Source: Anaerolineae bacterium
GTDB taxonomy: Bacteria; Chloroflexota; Anaerolineae; Anaerolineales; E44-bin32
Direction: 5' to 3'
Length of the DNA stretch: 29,209 nucleotides
Assembly (NCBI GenBank): GCA_030598885.1
Contig: JAUVOZ010000004.1
Location: forward strand, 1 to 29,209
The position numbers and the translations under genes were made by a program. Under the pieces are notes generated by a model. That model did no database searches and was not told the origin of the DNA. It saw nothing but the letters and a program-made list of their open reading frames with translations. This document shows, piece after piece, positions 7,735 to 16,644 of this stretch (its first letter is position 1; each line of letters begins with the position of its first letter).

Positions 7735-8823
7735 ATGACGAGAAAAACGCTGGGCTATGTACACCTTGAATGGACCTGCCCTCGCTGTGATTCAAAGAAT
7801 CCCGGTCCGCAGAAATTCTGTAACGGTTGCGGTGCTCCACAGCCGGAGGACGTCGAGTTTCAACAACCCGCACAGGAAGTGCTGATCGAAGATCAGGCCG
7901 AGATCGCGCGGGCCAAAGTGGGGCCCGATGTTCACTGTCCTTATTGCATGGCGCGCAATTCAGGCGATGCTAAGTTCTGCGGTGCATGTGGTGGAGACCT
8001 AGCCGGAGCAAAAGCTCGTGAAAGCGGTCGAGTAGTGGGCGCCCACCGCGCAGGACCTGCGGAGGAAATCATATGTCCAGCATGTAGCACTCCAAATCCA
8101 CCTACAGCTCATCGCTGTGTGAACTGTGGAGGCAGCCTGGCTGTCGAAAAGCCTCAGCCACCCGGTCCTATCACAGAGGAGAAAATGACTCCGAAGAAAA
8201 AGATCGGGTTCAGTGGGATCGGTATCGCTGCCCTGGTCCTCTGCATCCTTGTCGTCGTTGTGGTGATCGCGCTTGGTCTCCGCACCAAGGACATCATCGG
8301 TGAAGTGCAGGAGGTTCAATGGACACGCGCCATCCCGATACTCGCTTTGGGACCGGTCGAAAATGAAGGTTGGTTTGACGAGATCCCAACCGACGCCGAG
8401 CTTGGTGATTGTCGTTCCGAGTACCACCACACACAGGACGAGCCAACCGCCAATTCGATTGAGGTGTGTGGAACACCATACACTGTAGACACGGGGAGCG
8501 GGTTAGGTGAAGTGGTTGAGGATTGTGTGTATGAAGTACATGAGGATTGGTGTACTTACACACAAATTGATTGGATAACGGTCGACACGGTGACCTCCAG
8601 CGGCTACGACCTCAATACTTTTTGGCCCGACGTTACTCTTTCAGAAGGTCAAGTCGAAGGTGATGGTGAGGAGGAATACCAGGTTGTTTTCCAAACCGAT
8701 GAGAGGACCCACTCCTTCGAGACTGCTGATTCTAATCAATTTAGCCAATTCGAAATTGGCAGCCGATGGATACTTACTGTAAACACGTTCAATACAGTTG
8801 TATCCATTGAACCTGCTGATTGA
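7735..8823 (+). CDS. Triple zinc-ribbon protein with one transmembrane helix and an extracytoplasmic C-terminal domain
   Basis: A 362-aa protein. Three successive CxxC-x10-CxxC zinc ribbons lie at C15/C18/C29/C32, C68/C71/C82/C85 and C114/C117/C128/C131, each in the CP-C...FC/RC--CG style. A Lys-rich stretch (MTPKKK) then leads into a single TM helix (about 160-182, very Val/Ile-rich). The remaining 180 residues should be outside the cell. They contain several cysteines (C-x-YEVHEDWC region near 263-272) that could form disulfides. ATG follows AGGGAGG at 9 nt. This zinc-ribbon/TM design suggests a membrane-tethered adaptor or sensor, but no catalytic motif is visible and I do not recognise the C-terminal domain. 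It resembles in plan, not in detail, the zinc-ribbon protein at 22577-23602. Confidence 0.75.
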   Translation: MTRKTLGYVHLEWTCPRCDSKNPGPQKFCNGCGAPQPEDVEFQQPAQEVLIEDQAEIARAKVGPDVHCPYCMARNSGDAKFCGACGGDLAGAKARESGRVVGAHRAGPAEEIICPACSTPNPPTAHRCVNCGGSLAVEKPQPPGPITEEKMTPKKKIGFSGIGIAALVLCILVVVVVIALGLRTKDIIGEVQEVQWTRAIPILALGPVENEGWFDEIPTDAELGDCRSEYHHTQDEPTANSIEVCGTPYTVDTGSGLGEVVEDCVYEVHEDWCTYTQIDWITVDTVTSSGYDLNTFWPDVTLSEGQVEGDGEEEYQVVFQTDERTHSFETADSNQFSQFEIGSRWILTVNTFNTVVSIEPAD

Positions 8824-8829
8824 GATTGC

Positions 8830-8869
8830 TATGGAGTAGAGGCTGCAAGATATCTGCCTATTCTCCATA
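8830..8869 (+). terminator. Weak hairpin after the zinc-ribbon gene
   Basis: TATGGAG pairs with CTCCATA (7 bp) around an interrupted inner stem (AGG/CCT). It starts 6 nt after the stop codon. No T-tract follows, so this is a weak terminator candidate. Confidence 0.3.
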
Positions 8870-8927
8870 CACTACATTTCCCGTTCTCTTTCTTACATCC
8901 AGTTTTTTCGTTGCATTCAGGAATTAG

Positions 8928-10157
8928 ATGACCCTGAACACAGATACTTCATCAACAATGCGAGTACTGGTTCCACTTGGTGTTGGGACCGCCCTCTCGC
9001 TCCTAGGAGACGCCACACTCTACACTGTTCTGCCAAACCCGGAGATCGCGGCGCAGGCTGGAGTGACCTTAACTCTGGTTGGTCTTCTACTTGGGATAAA
9101 CCGAATTGTGCGATTGATCTTCAACCCAATTGCAGGGGTGCTTTACGATCGCCTGCCGCGACGAGGACTGCTGATCGGTTCGCTCTGCTTTGGAGCCATC
9201 TCGACCGCGATGTACGCTGCCGGCACCGGATTTGTTCCTTTGTTGATTGGGAGGATCTTATGGGGCGCAGCTTGGTCGGGGATATGGATCGGCGGAAATA
9301 CTGTCGTGCTAGATATATCTGACGAGCACAACCGCGGATTCCTGAGCGGTCAATACCAAACATGGTTCTTTCTGGGTGTGGGTATCTGCGCATTCCTTGG
9401 CGGTATATTCACCGATGCATTAGGCTTTCAAGGTGGATTGTGGTTGAGCGCAATCCTCAGCGCGTTGGCTGCGCTAATGTGGTTTATCTTCTTGCCAGAG
9501 ACACGACCAGCCAGCCAACCGGCGTCACACCCACCACACCATCCAGAAGACAAATCGTTTCCATGGCAGATTGTACTATCCACCTCGGTACCTGTAATTG
9601 CAGTTCGTTTCATACATGCTGGGGTAATGGCCTCGACGACAATCCTGTGGTTAGGCGGTTTCATCGGCGGTCAATTAACCTTAGGAACATTCCTGGTACC
9701 TATTGCCACGTTAACCGGTTTGTTCGTCGTGCTACGCACAACATCCAGCGTAGTGGGTGGTCCGCTGGTAGGTATTACATCTGATAAGTTGGGGAATCGC
9801 TGGGTAGTAATCGCGGTGATTATGGCCCTTGGTGCTGGAGGGATGTGGTTGATGAGTGGTCCACAATTTTCTCTAGCTATTCTTGGCACTTTTATCGCCT
9901 CAATTAGTGGTGGTGGAGTTCAGTCCTTAGTTCCAGCGATTGTTGGAGATCGTGTCAAACCGGCTCAACACGGGCGCGTACTCAGTTCGATTTATTCCTT
10001 TGGCGATATTGGCAGCGCTCTCGGTCCACCACTAGCGTTATGGCTGATAGGAAAGATTTCTATAACCTTGCTTTATCGCTTTTGTGCTGGTCTGTTTCTT
10101 ATAGTCTTGTTGTTCTCCCTCTGGCGATCGTCGACAAGTGGATCCAGTCGAGGATAG
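8928..10157 (+). CDS. Major facilitator superfamily transporter
   Basis: The 409-aa protein has about 11-12 hydrophobic helices in two halves, split by a hydrophilic Pro/His-rich loop (about 192-212, with PASHPPHHPED). The loop between helices 2 and 3 carries the MFS motif A variant GVLYDRLPRRGLLIGS, and a related GITSDKLGNRWVV lies in the second half. Such proteins are proton-driven exporters of drugs or small metabolites, or sugar/metabolite permeases. The substrate cannot be inferred. The start is ATG at 8928, with AGGAA 4 nt upstream. It stands alone: 104 nt from the upstream gene and about 160 nt before the hydrolase. Confidence 0.85.
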   Translation: MTLNTDTSSTMRVLVPLGVGTALSLLGDATLYTVLPNPEIAAQAGVTLTLVGLLLGINRIVRLIFNPIAGVLYDRLPRRGLLIGSLCFGAISTAMYAAGTGFVPLLIGRILWGAAWSGIWIGGNTVVLDISDEHNRGFLSGQYQTWFFLGVGICAFLGGIFTDALGFQGGLWLSAILSALAALMWFIFLPETRPASQPASHPPHHPEDKSFPWQIVLSTSVPVIAVRFIHAGVMASTTILWLGGFIGGQLTLGTFLVPIATLTGLFVVLRTTSSVVGGPLVGITSDKLGNRWVVIAVIMALGAGGMWLMSGPQFSLAILGTFIASISGGGVQSLVPAIVGDRVKPAQHGRVLSSIYSFGDIGSALGPPLALWLIGKISITLLYRFCAGLFLIVLLFSLWRSSTSGSSRG

Positions 10158-10190
10158 CGCTTTTTCAATCCTGAACGGTATGGCTGTCCC

Positions 10191-10219
10191 TTGACTTCAG
10201 CCAGGATAAAGCTTGGTAT
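10191..10219 (+). promoter_or_regulatory. Possible promoter for the hydrolase/oxidoreductase pair
   Basis: TTGACT at 10191-10196, a 17-nt spacer, then TGGTAT as a poor -10 box. The -35 is good and the -10 weak. The location about 100 nt upstream of the hydrolase start is plausible. Confidence 0.3.
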
Positions 10220-10324
10220 GACTAATTTATGTAAATTATAAATGGCTATGCGAATACGCCCTACTAATCGATGAAATCAACATTGAATCCGATAAAGTTA
10301 CTGTAACCTGAAAGAGTGACCAAA

Positions 10325-11254
10325 ATGCGATCTCCACGTTACATACGTAACCTACTCCTCGCTACCCTGATTGCCATAATGGTAGCAATCCTGTTCCTAT
10401 TAATCGCTCTTTCCAAGATGCAGCTAGACGCATTTATCGCACCTAATCCCTCGATTCCTGGCGAGACCCCTGAGGATTATGGCTTATCCTATAAAGAACT
10501 CGATCTGATAGCTGCCGATGGCACCCGCTTGACTGCCTGGTTCGTTCCGGCTGAACGAGCCAATGGCTCAGCGGTAGTGTTGGTGCATGGTCGTGGTGGA
10601 AATCGATCGGCCTTACTCCCGACAGCCAACATCCTCGCCCGCCACGGCTACAGCCTTTTGATGTTAGATTTGCGAGCACACGGTCAGAGTGAGGGTGATG
10701 TTGTGACTTACGGGTACTATGAAAGTTTGGATGTCATCGCCGGCTTAACCTACCTCGTACAACATCCAGATATTGATCGGCACCGAATCGGTATGCTCGG
10801 TCAATCCCTTGGAGGAGCGGCAGTCATTCGTGCCGCTGCACAGAGCGATATTGCTAGGGCTTTGGTGGTCGAAAGCACCTTTCATAGCCTGCCGGCTGCC
10901 GTGGAAGACGGCTTCAACGTCATGTCCAACTTACCTCAGTGGCCTTTTGCGTCGATTGTGGTATGGCAAGCAGAGTTGGCGGTCGGGGTCGAGATCACAG
11001 AACTCGATTTGGCGCGTGATCTAGCCAACTCCACCCAGTGTCCTGTCTTTCTGATCCATGGTTCGGCGGACGAAATGCTCCCTCTTCATCATCACCTTAC
11101 TCTCGTCGAGGCTGCAAATGACCCTAAGCAGTCCTGGATCGTTGAAGGAATGGGCCATGATAGCCCTGCTGTTTACACCCCCATCGAATACGAACAAAGA
11201 CTGATCGAATTCTTTGATCTATACTTGGGTGAGAATTCGTCGATAAATGAATGA
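10325..11254 (+). CDS. Membrane-anchored alpha/beta hydrolase
   Basis: 309 aa from ATG at 10325. An N-terminal hydrophobic helix (about 10-30) probably anchors or exports the protein. The hydrolase core shows the oxyanion-hole loop VHGRGGNR, the nucleophile elbow GQSLGG with S161, the acid D249 in GSADEM and H278 in GMGHD. This completes the Ser-Asp-His triad in the order expected for the BAAT/dienelactone-like or YqkD/FrsA-like hydrolases. The substrate is unknown (ester or peptide). An in-frame GTG at 10316 is an alternative start. AAAGAG 8 nt upstream favours the ATG. The next gene begins 16 nt after the stop, so the two form an operon. Confidence 0.8.
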   Translation: MRSPRYIRNLLLATLIAIMVAILFLLIALSKMQLDAFIAPNPSIPGETPEDYGLSYKELDLIAADGTRLTAWFVPAERANGSAVVLVHGRGGNRSALLPTANILARHGYSLLMLDLRAHGQSEGDVVTYGYYESLDVIAGLTYLVQHPDIDRHRIGMLGQSLGGAAVIRAAAQSDIARALVVESTFHSLPAAVEDGFNVMSNLPQWPFASIVVWQAELAVGVEITELDLARDLANSTQCPVFLIHGSADEMLPLHHHLTLVEAANDPKQSWIVEGMGHDSPAVYTPIEYEQRLIEFFDLYLGENSSINE

Positions 11255-11270
11255 GCAGGAGGACTAGACT

Positions 11271-12257
11271 ATGAACACCGTCCGCTGGGGTTTGCTCTCG
11301 ACAGCTAATATCAACCGACGGATCATCCCCGCGATAGCAGATTCTCAACGGGGCAAGGTCGTTGCCGTCGCCAGCCGTGATGACGAAACCGCACAAGCTT
11401 ACGCGGCTAAATGGGAAATCCCCCATGCATTTGGAAGCTATGATGCGATGCTCACTTCCGACCTCATCGATGCGGTCTACATCGGTCTACCCAATCATTT
11501 ACATGCGGAATGGAGCATCAGGGCGATGTCAAAAGGATTACATGTTTTATGTGAAAAGCCTTTCGCTCTCTCAGTCGAAGAAGTCGATCAGATGATCGCT
11601 GCCAGCCAGCGAAATAACTGTGTGTTGGCCGAAGCTTTCATGTACCGCCATCACCCTCAAATGGTCATTGCCGGCGAATGGGCGCACGGCGGACGGTTGG
11701 GAGACATTTGTGTTGTACGAAGTGTGTTCAACTTCACCTTACAAATTCAGCATAACATCCGCCTAAACCCTGAATACGGCGGCGGTTCCCTTTGGGATGT
11801 AGGTGTTTATCCGGTGAGCTTAGCTCAATTCATCATGGGCGGACCACCTCGATGGGTTTCAGGTTTCCAACGGACCGGCGAGACAGGTGTCGATGAGACG
11901 TTCGCCGGAATACTGCATTATGCCGGTGACCGCATCGCCCAGATCAGTTCCTCTTTCCGTACTCCTTTCTACACTACTGCTGAGGTCATCGGAACCCAAG
12001 GTCGTTTGACTCTTAATCGACCTTTCGTAGTTTTGGATGAAGAACGCAAAATGACATTTCACCCTCGCGATGGTGAACCGATCGAGATCCCTGTCCCTAA
12101 TGAAGAACTCTATCTAGGTGAAGTGGAAGACATGCATACTGCTATCCTCGACGGCACTCCAAGTTATCTCACCCTGGACGAGACCCGAGATCACATTCGT
12201 ACGGTAACCGCACTGTATCAAGCAGCTCGTACCAATAAGGTGATCCAATTAGATTGA
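11271..12257 (+). CDS. Gfo/Idh/MocA family NAD(P)-dependent oxidoreductase
   Basis: A 328-aa protein with an N-terminal Rossmann domain and the family's C-terminal beta-sheet substrate domain. The nucleotide-binding turn is WGLLSTANINRR, the variant seen in dihydrodiol-dehydrogenase-like members instead of GxGxxG. The signature catalytic motif is CEKPFAL with E95, K96 and P97, followed by GGGSLWDVGVYPV near 165-177. Members oxidise or reduce sugars, inositols and cyclic diols with NAD(P). The actual substrate is not evident. A strong AGGAGGA lies 7 nt before ATG. The 16-nt gap to the upstream hydrolase suggests coupled expression. Confidence 0.85.
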   Translation: MNTVRWGLLSTANINRRIIPAIADSQRGKVVAVASRDDETAQAYAAKWEIPHAFGSYDAMLTSDLIDAVYIGLPNHLHAEWSIRAMSKGLHVLCEKPFALSVEEVDQMIAASQRNNCVLAEAFMYRHHPQMVIAGEWAHGGRLGDICVVRSVFNFTLQIQHNIRLNPEYGGGSLWDVGVYPVSLAQFIMGGPPRWVSGFQRTGETGVDETFAGILHYAGDRIAQISSSFRTPFYTTAEVIGTQGRLTLNRPFVVLDEERKMTFHPRDGEPIEIPVPNEELYLGEVEDMHTAILDGTPSYLTLDETRDHIRTVTALYQAARTNKVIQLD

Positions 12258-12318
12258 TCTGTATGAATTGATACTGCCCCCTAAGAAGTAGTGCGAGCCA
12301 TGCTGGTCAGTCGAGCGC

Positions 12319-12354
12319 TTCAGAAAGGTGTGCATCCTTATCCCACCTTCTGAA
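12319..12354. terminator. Hairpin between convergent genes
   Basis: TTCAGAAAGGTG pairs with CACCTTCTGAA: 11 bp with one bulged A and a 13-nt loop. It lies about 60 nt after the oxidoreductase stop, in the 260-nt convergent spacer shared with the TPR-like gene. There is no long T-tract on either strand. It could serve as a bidirectional terminator. Confidence 0.4.
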
Positions 12355-12518
12355 CCACGTTACTCGACACGAGATATTTAATCATCTGTCGACTCCGTAT
12401 CAAGAACCAGGCGCTCTGTTCCACTCTTCCTACTCTGATGGCAAACCAACCCGCGAACAGCCCAATCGTCTGGTCTCACAAGATACCAACTATAAAGACA
12501 CAAAGAGAGAAATGACAA

Positions 12519-13754
12519 CTAAGGCTCGTCTGATGGAGAGGGTGTTGAAGTTGGGGTTTCGGTTGCGGTTGGTGTCGCCGTTGGTGTCATCGTCGCCGAT
12601 GAGGTCGCAGTGGGAGTCTCAGTTTCTGGGGGAATTCCATTTGTGGTTGCCGAGGGCGTTGGCGACACACTTGGAGAGGGGGTAAAGGTCGAACTTAAGG
12701 TTGATGTGACGGTGAGTGTACCCTCAGGCGTGATTGTGCCGGGGGTCATGGTAGATGTCGGGGTAGGACTCGGTGCCGTCGCCGTCATGCAGACGATCGC
12801 CACTTTAGTTGCGGTTGGAGCAAATTTATCGTCATCCAAATGGGTGAAGAACTGCTCATAATTACTAGAGGCTAAGCAGAATTCCTCTTCGTCCAGTTGT
12901 TCGTTGCCATACTCTCGCGCCGCCCGAGCGTATTTTGAACATGCACCCCAGATATTCGCCACGCAGATTTGACCTAAATATTCCGACGCCAAGCTCCAAT
13001 CTAGACCATAATAACTACTAGCGAAGATGAAGAACTCAGCAGAGCGCCGCCAACTAAGCGCCTGAGAATCAAGAGCACCAAAGCGTTCTGCCAAGTTTAA
13101 GTCATATATCCCCTCTTCCAGTCGTCCTTGGAATAACTTATCCATACCTCTGTTTCGCAACCCAGAGCGCATGATTTGATTGACCTCAGCAATCCGGAAG
13201 TTTGGATCTTCCCCACGGAGGAGGATCAGGAGATCCAGCGCGGTACTCCAATCACCTCGGTTGAAAACCGCTTGGGCACTCTGGAACATACCCTCAAATG
13301 ATCCGAAATCTGGTGTCTCGGTTGGAGTTTGTGAGGCGATAGGGCTCGCCGTAGGAGTGGGTAGGTTAAGCGTTTCTAACGCCCGGCCGAGAAGTTCGGT
13401 CGCACCGGGATAATTAGCATCAAGGATGAGGACATATTCAAAACGCTGTCTTGCGAGCTCAATACGACCTGCGAGCAGATCTTCCACTCCTAGGTCAAAC
13501 TGCTCTTTACTGGCATCTACCACCATCTGGATCTGTTTCGCTTGACGCTTATCCAACCCGATGACGTAGCCACTAGCGGCTGCCCCACCCCAGACTAAAA
13601 ACACAAACGCTGGAAGCGCAAGTAACCACTTCCACGTAGTTCGGGGTTTTCTGGTCACGTTGACCACCTTCATAGGTTGGGTATCATCGGCGGAAGGCGA
13701 GCCTTGCCCTGCCGGCGTCAATTGGGTCGTGTCGGGTCCTGCTGGGCTATCCAT
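12519..13754 (-). CDS. Single-TM protein with TPR-like helical repeats and Thr/Pro-rich C-terminal tail
   Basis: 411 aa from ATG at 13754 (an in-frame GTG at 13760 is an alternative). A polar N-terminus is followed by one TM helix at about 41-64. Helical segments then resemble degenerate tetratricopeptide repeats (DLLAGRIELARQRFEYVL, NRGDWSTALDLLILLRG, and an ASEYLGQICVAN stretch). A Pro/Thr linker interrupts them at about 133-148. The last 90 residues are almost only T/P/S/E/A in TPT-type repeats, as in cell-surface stalks. The positive-inside pattern places the repeats outside the cell. It follows the LCP gene after 21 nt on the same strand, which suggests a shared role in envelope assembly (inference). 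No catalytic residues are visible. Confidence 0.7.
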   Translation of the reverse strand: MDSPAGPDTTQLTPAGQGSPSADDTQPMKVVNVTRKPRTTWKWLLALPAFVFLVWGGAAASGYVIGLDKRQAKQIQMVVDASKEQFDLGVEDLLAGRIELARQRFEYVLILDANYPGATELLGRALETLNLPTPTASPIASQTPTETPDFGSFEGMFQSAQAVFNRGDWSTALDLLILLRGEDPNFRIAEVNQIMRSGLRNRGMDKLFQGRLEEGIYDLNLAERFGALDSQALSWRRSAEFFIFASSYYGLDWSLASEYLGQICVANIWGACSKYARAAREYGNEQLDEEEFCLASSNYEQFFTHLDDDKFAPTATKVAIVCMTATAPSPTPTSTMTPGTITPEGTLTVTSTLSSTFTPSPSVSPTPSATTNGIPPETETPTATSSATMTPTATPTATETPTSTPSPSDEP

Positions 13755-13766
13755 ATCCACACTCTA

Positions 13767-13786
13767 CATCGCCAATCATGGCGATG
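13767..13786 (-). other. Small perfect hairpin at the LCP / TPR-gene junction
   Basis: CATCGCCA and TGGCGATG form an 8-bp stem with a 4-nt loop. It spans the stop codon of the LCP gene, just before the start of the TPR-like gene. It may modulate coupling or RNA stability, or it may be chance. Confidence 0.3.
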
Positions 13787-15026
13787 CTCCATTTGATGGA
13801 GAAGATGAGACCGAAGGACCAAAGGCACTCGTTTCGGTGAAAACCAGGTCTCGCAGTAGACGAATTTGGTCCGGCACTGGACGGAGCACCTTGGCACCAT
13901 CCGGTCGGGTGTAGAAACCCACCATATTTGGGGGACCAATAACCCCCCTGCGAATGTTTTCACCTGGCACCTTCACCGCCAACAATGCGAGAGAGATCAT
14001 CTGTTCCAAAGACATGTTAGTTCGAACCCCGGTGGACAATTCCTGGTAAAGAGACGGCGCTCTGGAGATAAGTACCGGGAGAGTATCAAGTCTGACTATA
14101 CGTTCAAGAACTGCCAACAACACTTGCTGCTGCCGATCCGAACGACCGAAGTCGTCACCGGCGCCCTTCCGCACTCGCGCATATGCCAACGTGTCAGGAC
14201 CATCCAAGTGATGGATCCCAGGTTCAAGCCAGCGTTGATGCCCGCCGATCGCCGAGATCATGATCCGCTGTTTGACCTCCACATCGACCCCGCCGAGTTC
14301 GTCAATCATGCGTTCAAATGTATGGAAATTGATCACTGCGAAGTACTGGATCGGTACCCCAAGCAGACGCTCCACCGTCTTAACCGCCAGTTCAGGACCT
14401 CCGCCAGGCACTCGATATGCCTCGCCGAACATATACGCAGTGTTGATGCGATTGTCATTGAATCCAGGTATCTCCACCCACAGATCGCGCGGAATGGAAA
14501 TCATCCCTGCCTGCATAGTAATTGGATCGATAGTGACCAGCATCATACTATCGCTGCGCGGCGCACTCGCCCCTGCTTCCCAGTCCCGATAGTCAATCCC
14601 CAGGACCAGAAGAGTCACCCGAGCCTTCCCATCCCAGGGTTGCGGCGTTTCTAGAAATCGCACCGCGGTTGGGGTCATAATAAGTAACGGGGTGGTATCA
14701 AATCCCTGGTCAACTTCCTGGAAAGGATTCAATCCGACACCGGTGTAACTAATTGTGTAATCTTGCACCAAATGGAATAACACAACCCCTACTAGAATAG
14801 TGCTCAAGCCGAAAGCCAACGCTAATGCGCGCAAGGCCAAGGTGTTGCAGGAGATATTTTTTAATTTTCCCTTCTCTAGAATAGATCGCATTTTGGTGAA
14901 CCTATTTATTAATGGAACCTTTGAATCAACTACTGTGACTGGAACACGGGAAGAGGGTGGACTCCCTCTGTATTCTATGAGGTTTTCACTGCTGAGATCC
15001 CTAGGATAAAACTGGTCCTGCTTCAA
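13776..15026 (-). CDS. LytR-CpsA-Psr (LCP) family protein
   Basis: This family consists of membrane-anchored phosphotransferases that attach undecaprenyl-linked glycopolymers to peptidoglycan or other envelope targets. The protein has a cytoplasmic N-terminus, one TM helix (about 62-87) and an extracellular LCP domain. Hallmarks are LGIDYR (D145), RSDSMML with R157/D159, SIPRDLWVEIPG with R180/D181, N192/R193, and YARVRKG...GDDFGRSDRQQ with the lipid-phosphate-binding arginines. The listed start is TTG at 15026, inside the 3' end of pckA with GGAGG 3 nt upstream. ATG at 14891 is a shorter alternative that still includes the TM helix but has a poor RBS. Same-strand overlap with pckA and a 21-nt gap to the TPR gene suggest one transcript. 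Confidence 0.85.
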   Translation of the reverse strand: MKQDQFYPRDLSSENLIEYRGSPPSSRVPVTVVDSKVPLINRFTKMRSILEKGKLKNISCNTLALRALALAFGLSTILVGVVLFHLVQDYTISYTGVGLNPFQEVDQGFDTTPLLIMTPTAVRFLETPQPWDGKARVTLLVLGIDYRDWEAGASAPRSDSMMLVTIDPITMQAGMISIPRDLWVEIPGFNDNRINTAYMFGEAYRVPGGGPELAVKTVERLLGVPIQYFAVINFHTFERMIDELGGVDVEVKQRIMISAIGGHQRWLEPGIHHLDGPDTLAYARVRKGAGDDFGRSDRQQQVLLAVLERIVRLDTLPVLISRAPSLYQELSTGVRTNMSLEQMISLALLAVKVPGENIRRGVIGPPNMVGFYTRPDGAKVLRPVPDQIRLLRDLVFTETSAFGPSVSSSPSNGASP

Positions 15027-16644
15027 TCACCTCCGGTGGACAGTCCGAGGCGAATTTCTTGAAGTTATCGATAAAACGCATAGCTAGTTGGCGATACTTG
15101 CCCATGTACTCCTCTTGACTGGGCCACGCGGACGATGGATCGAGGACTTCAGAAGGTACACCATCGCAGGATCTTGGAACCTCAAATCTGAAAATTGGAT
15201 CGGTGACGAATTCTTGATCCAGGAGCGTACCGGTCAAGGCTGCTTTGAGCATTGCTCGTGTATAGTTGATGCTGATTCGCTTGCCGACACCATAGGTTCC
15301 ACCCACCCATCCGGTGTTTAGAAGCCAGCAGTTCACCCCATAGCGTTCGATCTTCCGCCTGAGCAATTCAGCGTAATGAGATGGATGGTGCACCATGAAG
15401 GGGGCGCCAAAGCAGGTGCTGAAGGTTATCTCCGGTTCTTCTCCCAATCCCACTTCTGTCCCGCCCACCTTGGCAGTATATCCAGAGATGAATTGATAGA
15501 GCGCCTGGTTGGGGTTAAGACGGGCGATTGGGGGCATCACCCCAGAAGCGTCGCAGGTCAGCAGGACGATGTTTCGCGGGTGCCCAGCCATCTTTTCGGG
15601 AACAGCATTCTCAATGTAATCAAGCGGATAAGAAGCGCGGGTGTTTTCGGTTATCTCATCATCATCCAAATCTATTAAGCGCGTGACTGGGTCGATAATG
15701 ACATTCTCGAGGATAGTTCCAAAACGTTGTGTGCAAGCATAGATCTGCGGTTCGGCTGTTGGTGATAACAGGATGACCTTCGCGTAACAGCCGGCTTCAA
15801 AGTTGAACACGCCCCGATCGCTCCAACCATGTTCGTCGTCGCCAATGAGTCGACGGCTGGGGTCAGCAGAGAGCGTGGTTTTTCCCGTCCCCGATAACCC
15901 GAAGAACAACGCGACGTCACCGTCATCACCTATGTTGGCCGAGCAATGCATGGGCATGACACCTTCTTGGGGAAGCAGGAAGTTCAATACGGTGAAGATC
16001 GACTTCTTGATCTCGCCTCCATAGGCTGACTCGCCGATGATGCACAGCTTCTGGTCAAAATTGATGACAATGAAGGTAGTGGTGCGAGTGCCGTCAATCG
16101 GCTGGAAAGCCCTAAACGAGGGGACGCAAAGCACTGTAAACTGGGGTACGTGTTGGCGGTATTCCTCCGCGCTCTTGGGCAGAATGAACATGTTGCGAGC
16201 GAAAAGGCTATGCCAGGCATACTCGGTGATGATCCTCACCGGCTTGCGGTAGTCCGGATCCGCGCCGGCAAAGCAATCTTGGACGAACAGGTCACGACCC
16301 TGGACGAAACCTTGAAGCCGACTGAAAAGCTCACCGAATTTTTCGCTGCTAAAGGGTCTATTGTATTCGCCCCACCAGATGTGCTCCTCCGTCGTTGCTT
16401 CACGAACGATGAACTTATCATTCGCCGCCCGAGCTGTATGCACCCCAGAGTCGACGAGTACTGGTCCCAGGTGGGAGATCCTGCCTTCGCGCCGGAAGGT
16501 GATTTCCTCATAAAGCGCTTCGGTTGGTATGTTCCAATAAACGACATTCAAGTTGGTCAGACCGTGATTCTTTAACCCATAGTCGCTCTTAAGTAACTTG
16601 GCTTCCGATTGAGCGGGGGTCGTAATATTCAGCAGGTTATTCAT
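15001..16644 (-). CDS. pckA: Phosphoenolpyruvate carboxykinase (ATP)
   Basis: This enzyme catalyses oxaloacetate + ATP to PEP + CO2 + ADP in the cytosol, the first committed step of gluconeogenesis. It can run as a carboxylase in anaerobes. The 547-aa length fits the ATP-type family. Visible are YGGEIKKSIF (substrate/metal Lys), the P-loop GLSGTGKTTLSADP (about 249-262), the metal-binding LIGDDEHGW and the adenine-site region TGWVGGTYGVGKRI. The FNFEAGCYAK stretch has Ala where many homologues have Gly. ATG at 16644 overlaps the aminotransferase stop as ATGA, so translation is coupled. An in-frame TTG at 16650 is disfavoured. Pairing with an aspartate-type aminotransferase links aspartate or glutamate breakdown to PEP. 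Confidence 0.95.
   Translation of the reverse strand: MNNLLNITTPAQSEAKLLKSDYGLKNHGLTNLNVVYWNIPTEALYEEITFRREGRISHLGPVLVDSGVHTARAANDKFIVREATTEEHIWWGEYNRPFSSEKFGELFSRLQGFVQGRDLFVQDCFAGADPDYRKPVRIITEYAWHSLFARNMFILPKSAEEYRQHVPQFTVLCVPSFRAFQPIDGTRTTTFIVINFDQKLCIIGESAYGGEIKKSIFTVLNFLLPQEGVMPMHCSANIGDDGDVALFFGLSGTGKTTLSADPSRRLIGDDEHGWSDRGVFNFEAGCYAKVILLSPTAEPQIYACTQRFGTILENVIIDPVTRLIDLDDDEITENTRASYPLDYIENAVPEKMAGHPRNIVLLTCDASGVMPPIARLNPNQALYQFISGYTAKVGGTEVGLGEEPEITFSTCFGAPFMVHHPSHYAELLRRKIERYGVNCWLLNTGWVGGTYGVGKRISINYTRAMLKAALTGTLLDQEFVTDPIFRFEVPRSCDGVPSEVLDPSSAWPSQEEYMGKYRQLAMRFIDNFKKFASDCPPEVIEAGPVLS

Noticed and set aside
12610..12861. Val/Gly-rich + strand open frame
   Set aside because: It is the antisense of the Thr/Pro-rich repeat codons of the TPR-like gene. 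The open frame is a by-product of low complexity.
13866..14654. Long open frame on the + strand (about 262 codons)
   Set aside because: It lies antisense inside the LCP gene, which has clear family motifs. Its translation shows no family signal and no ribosome site.
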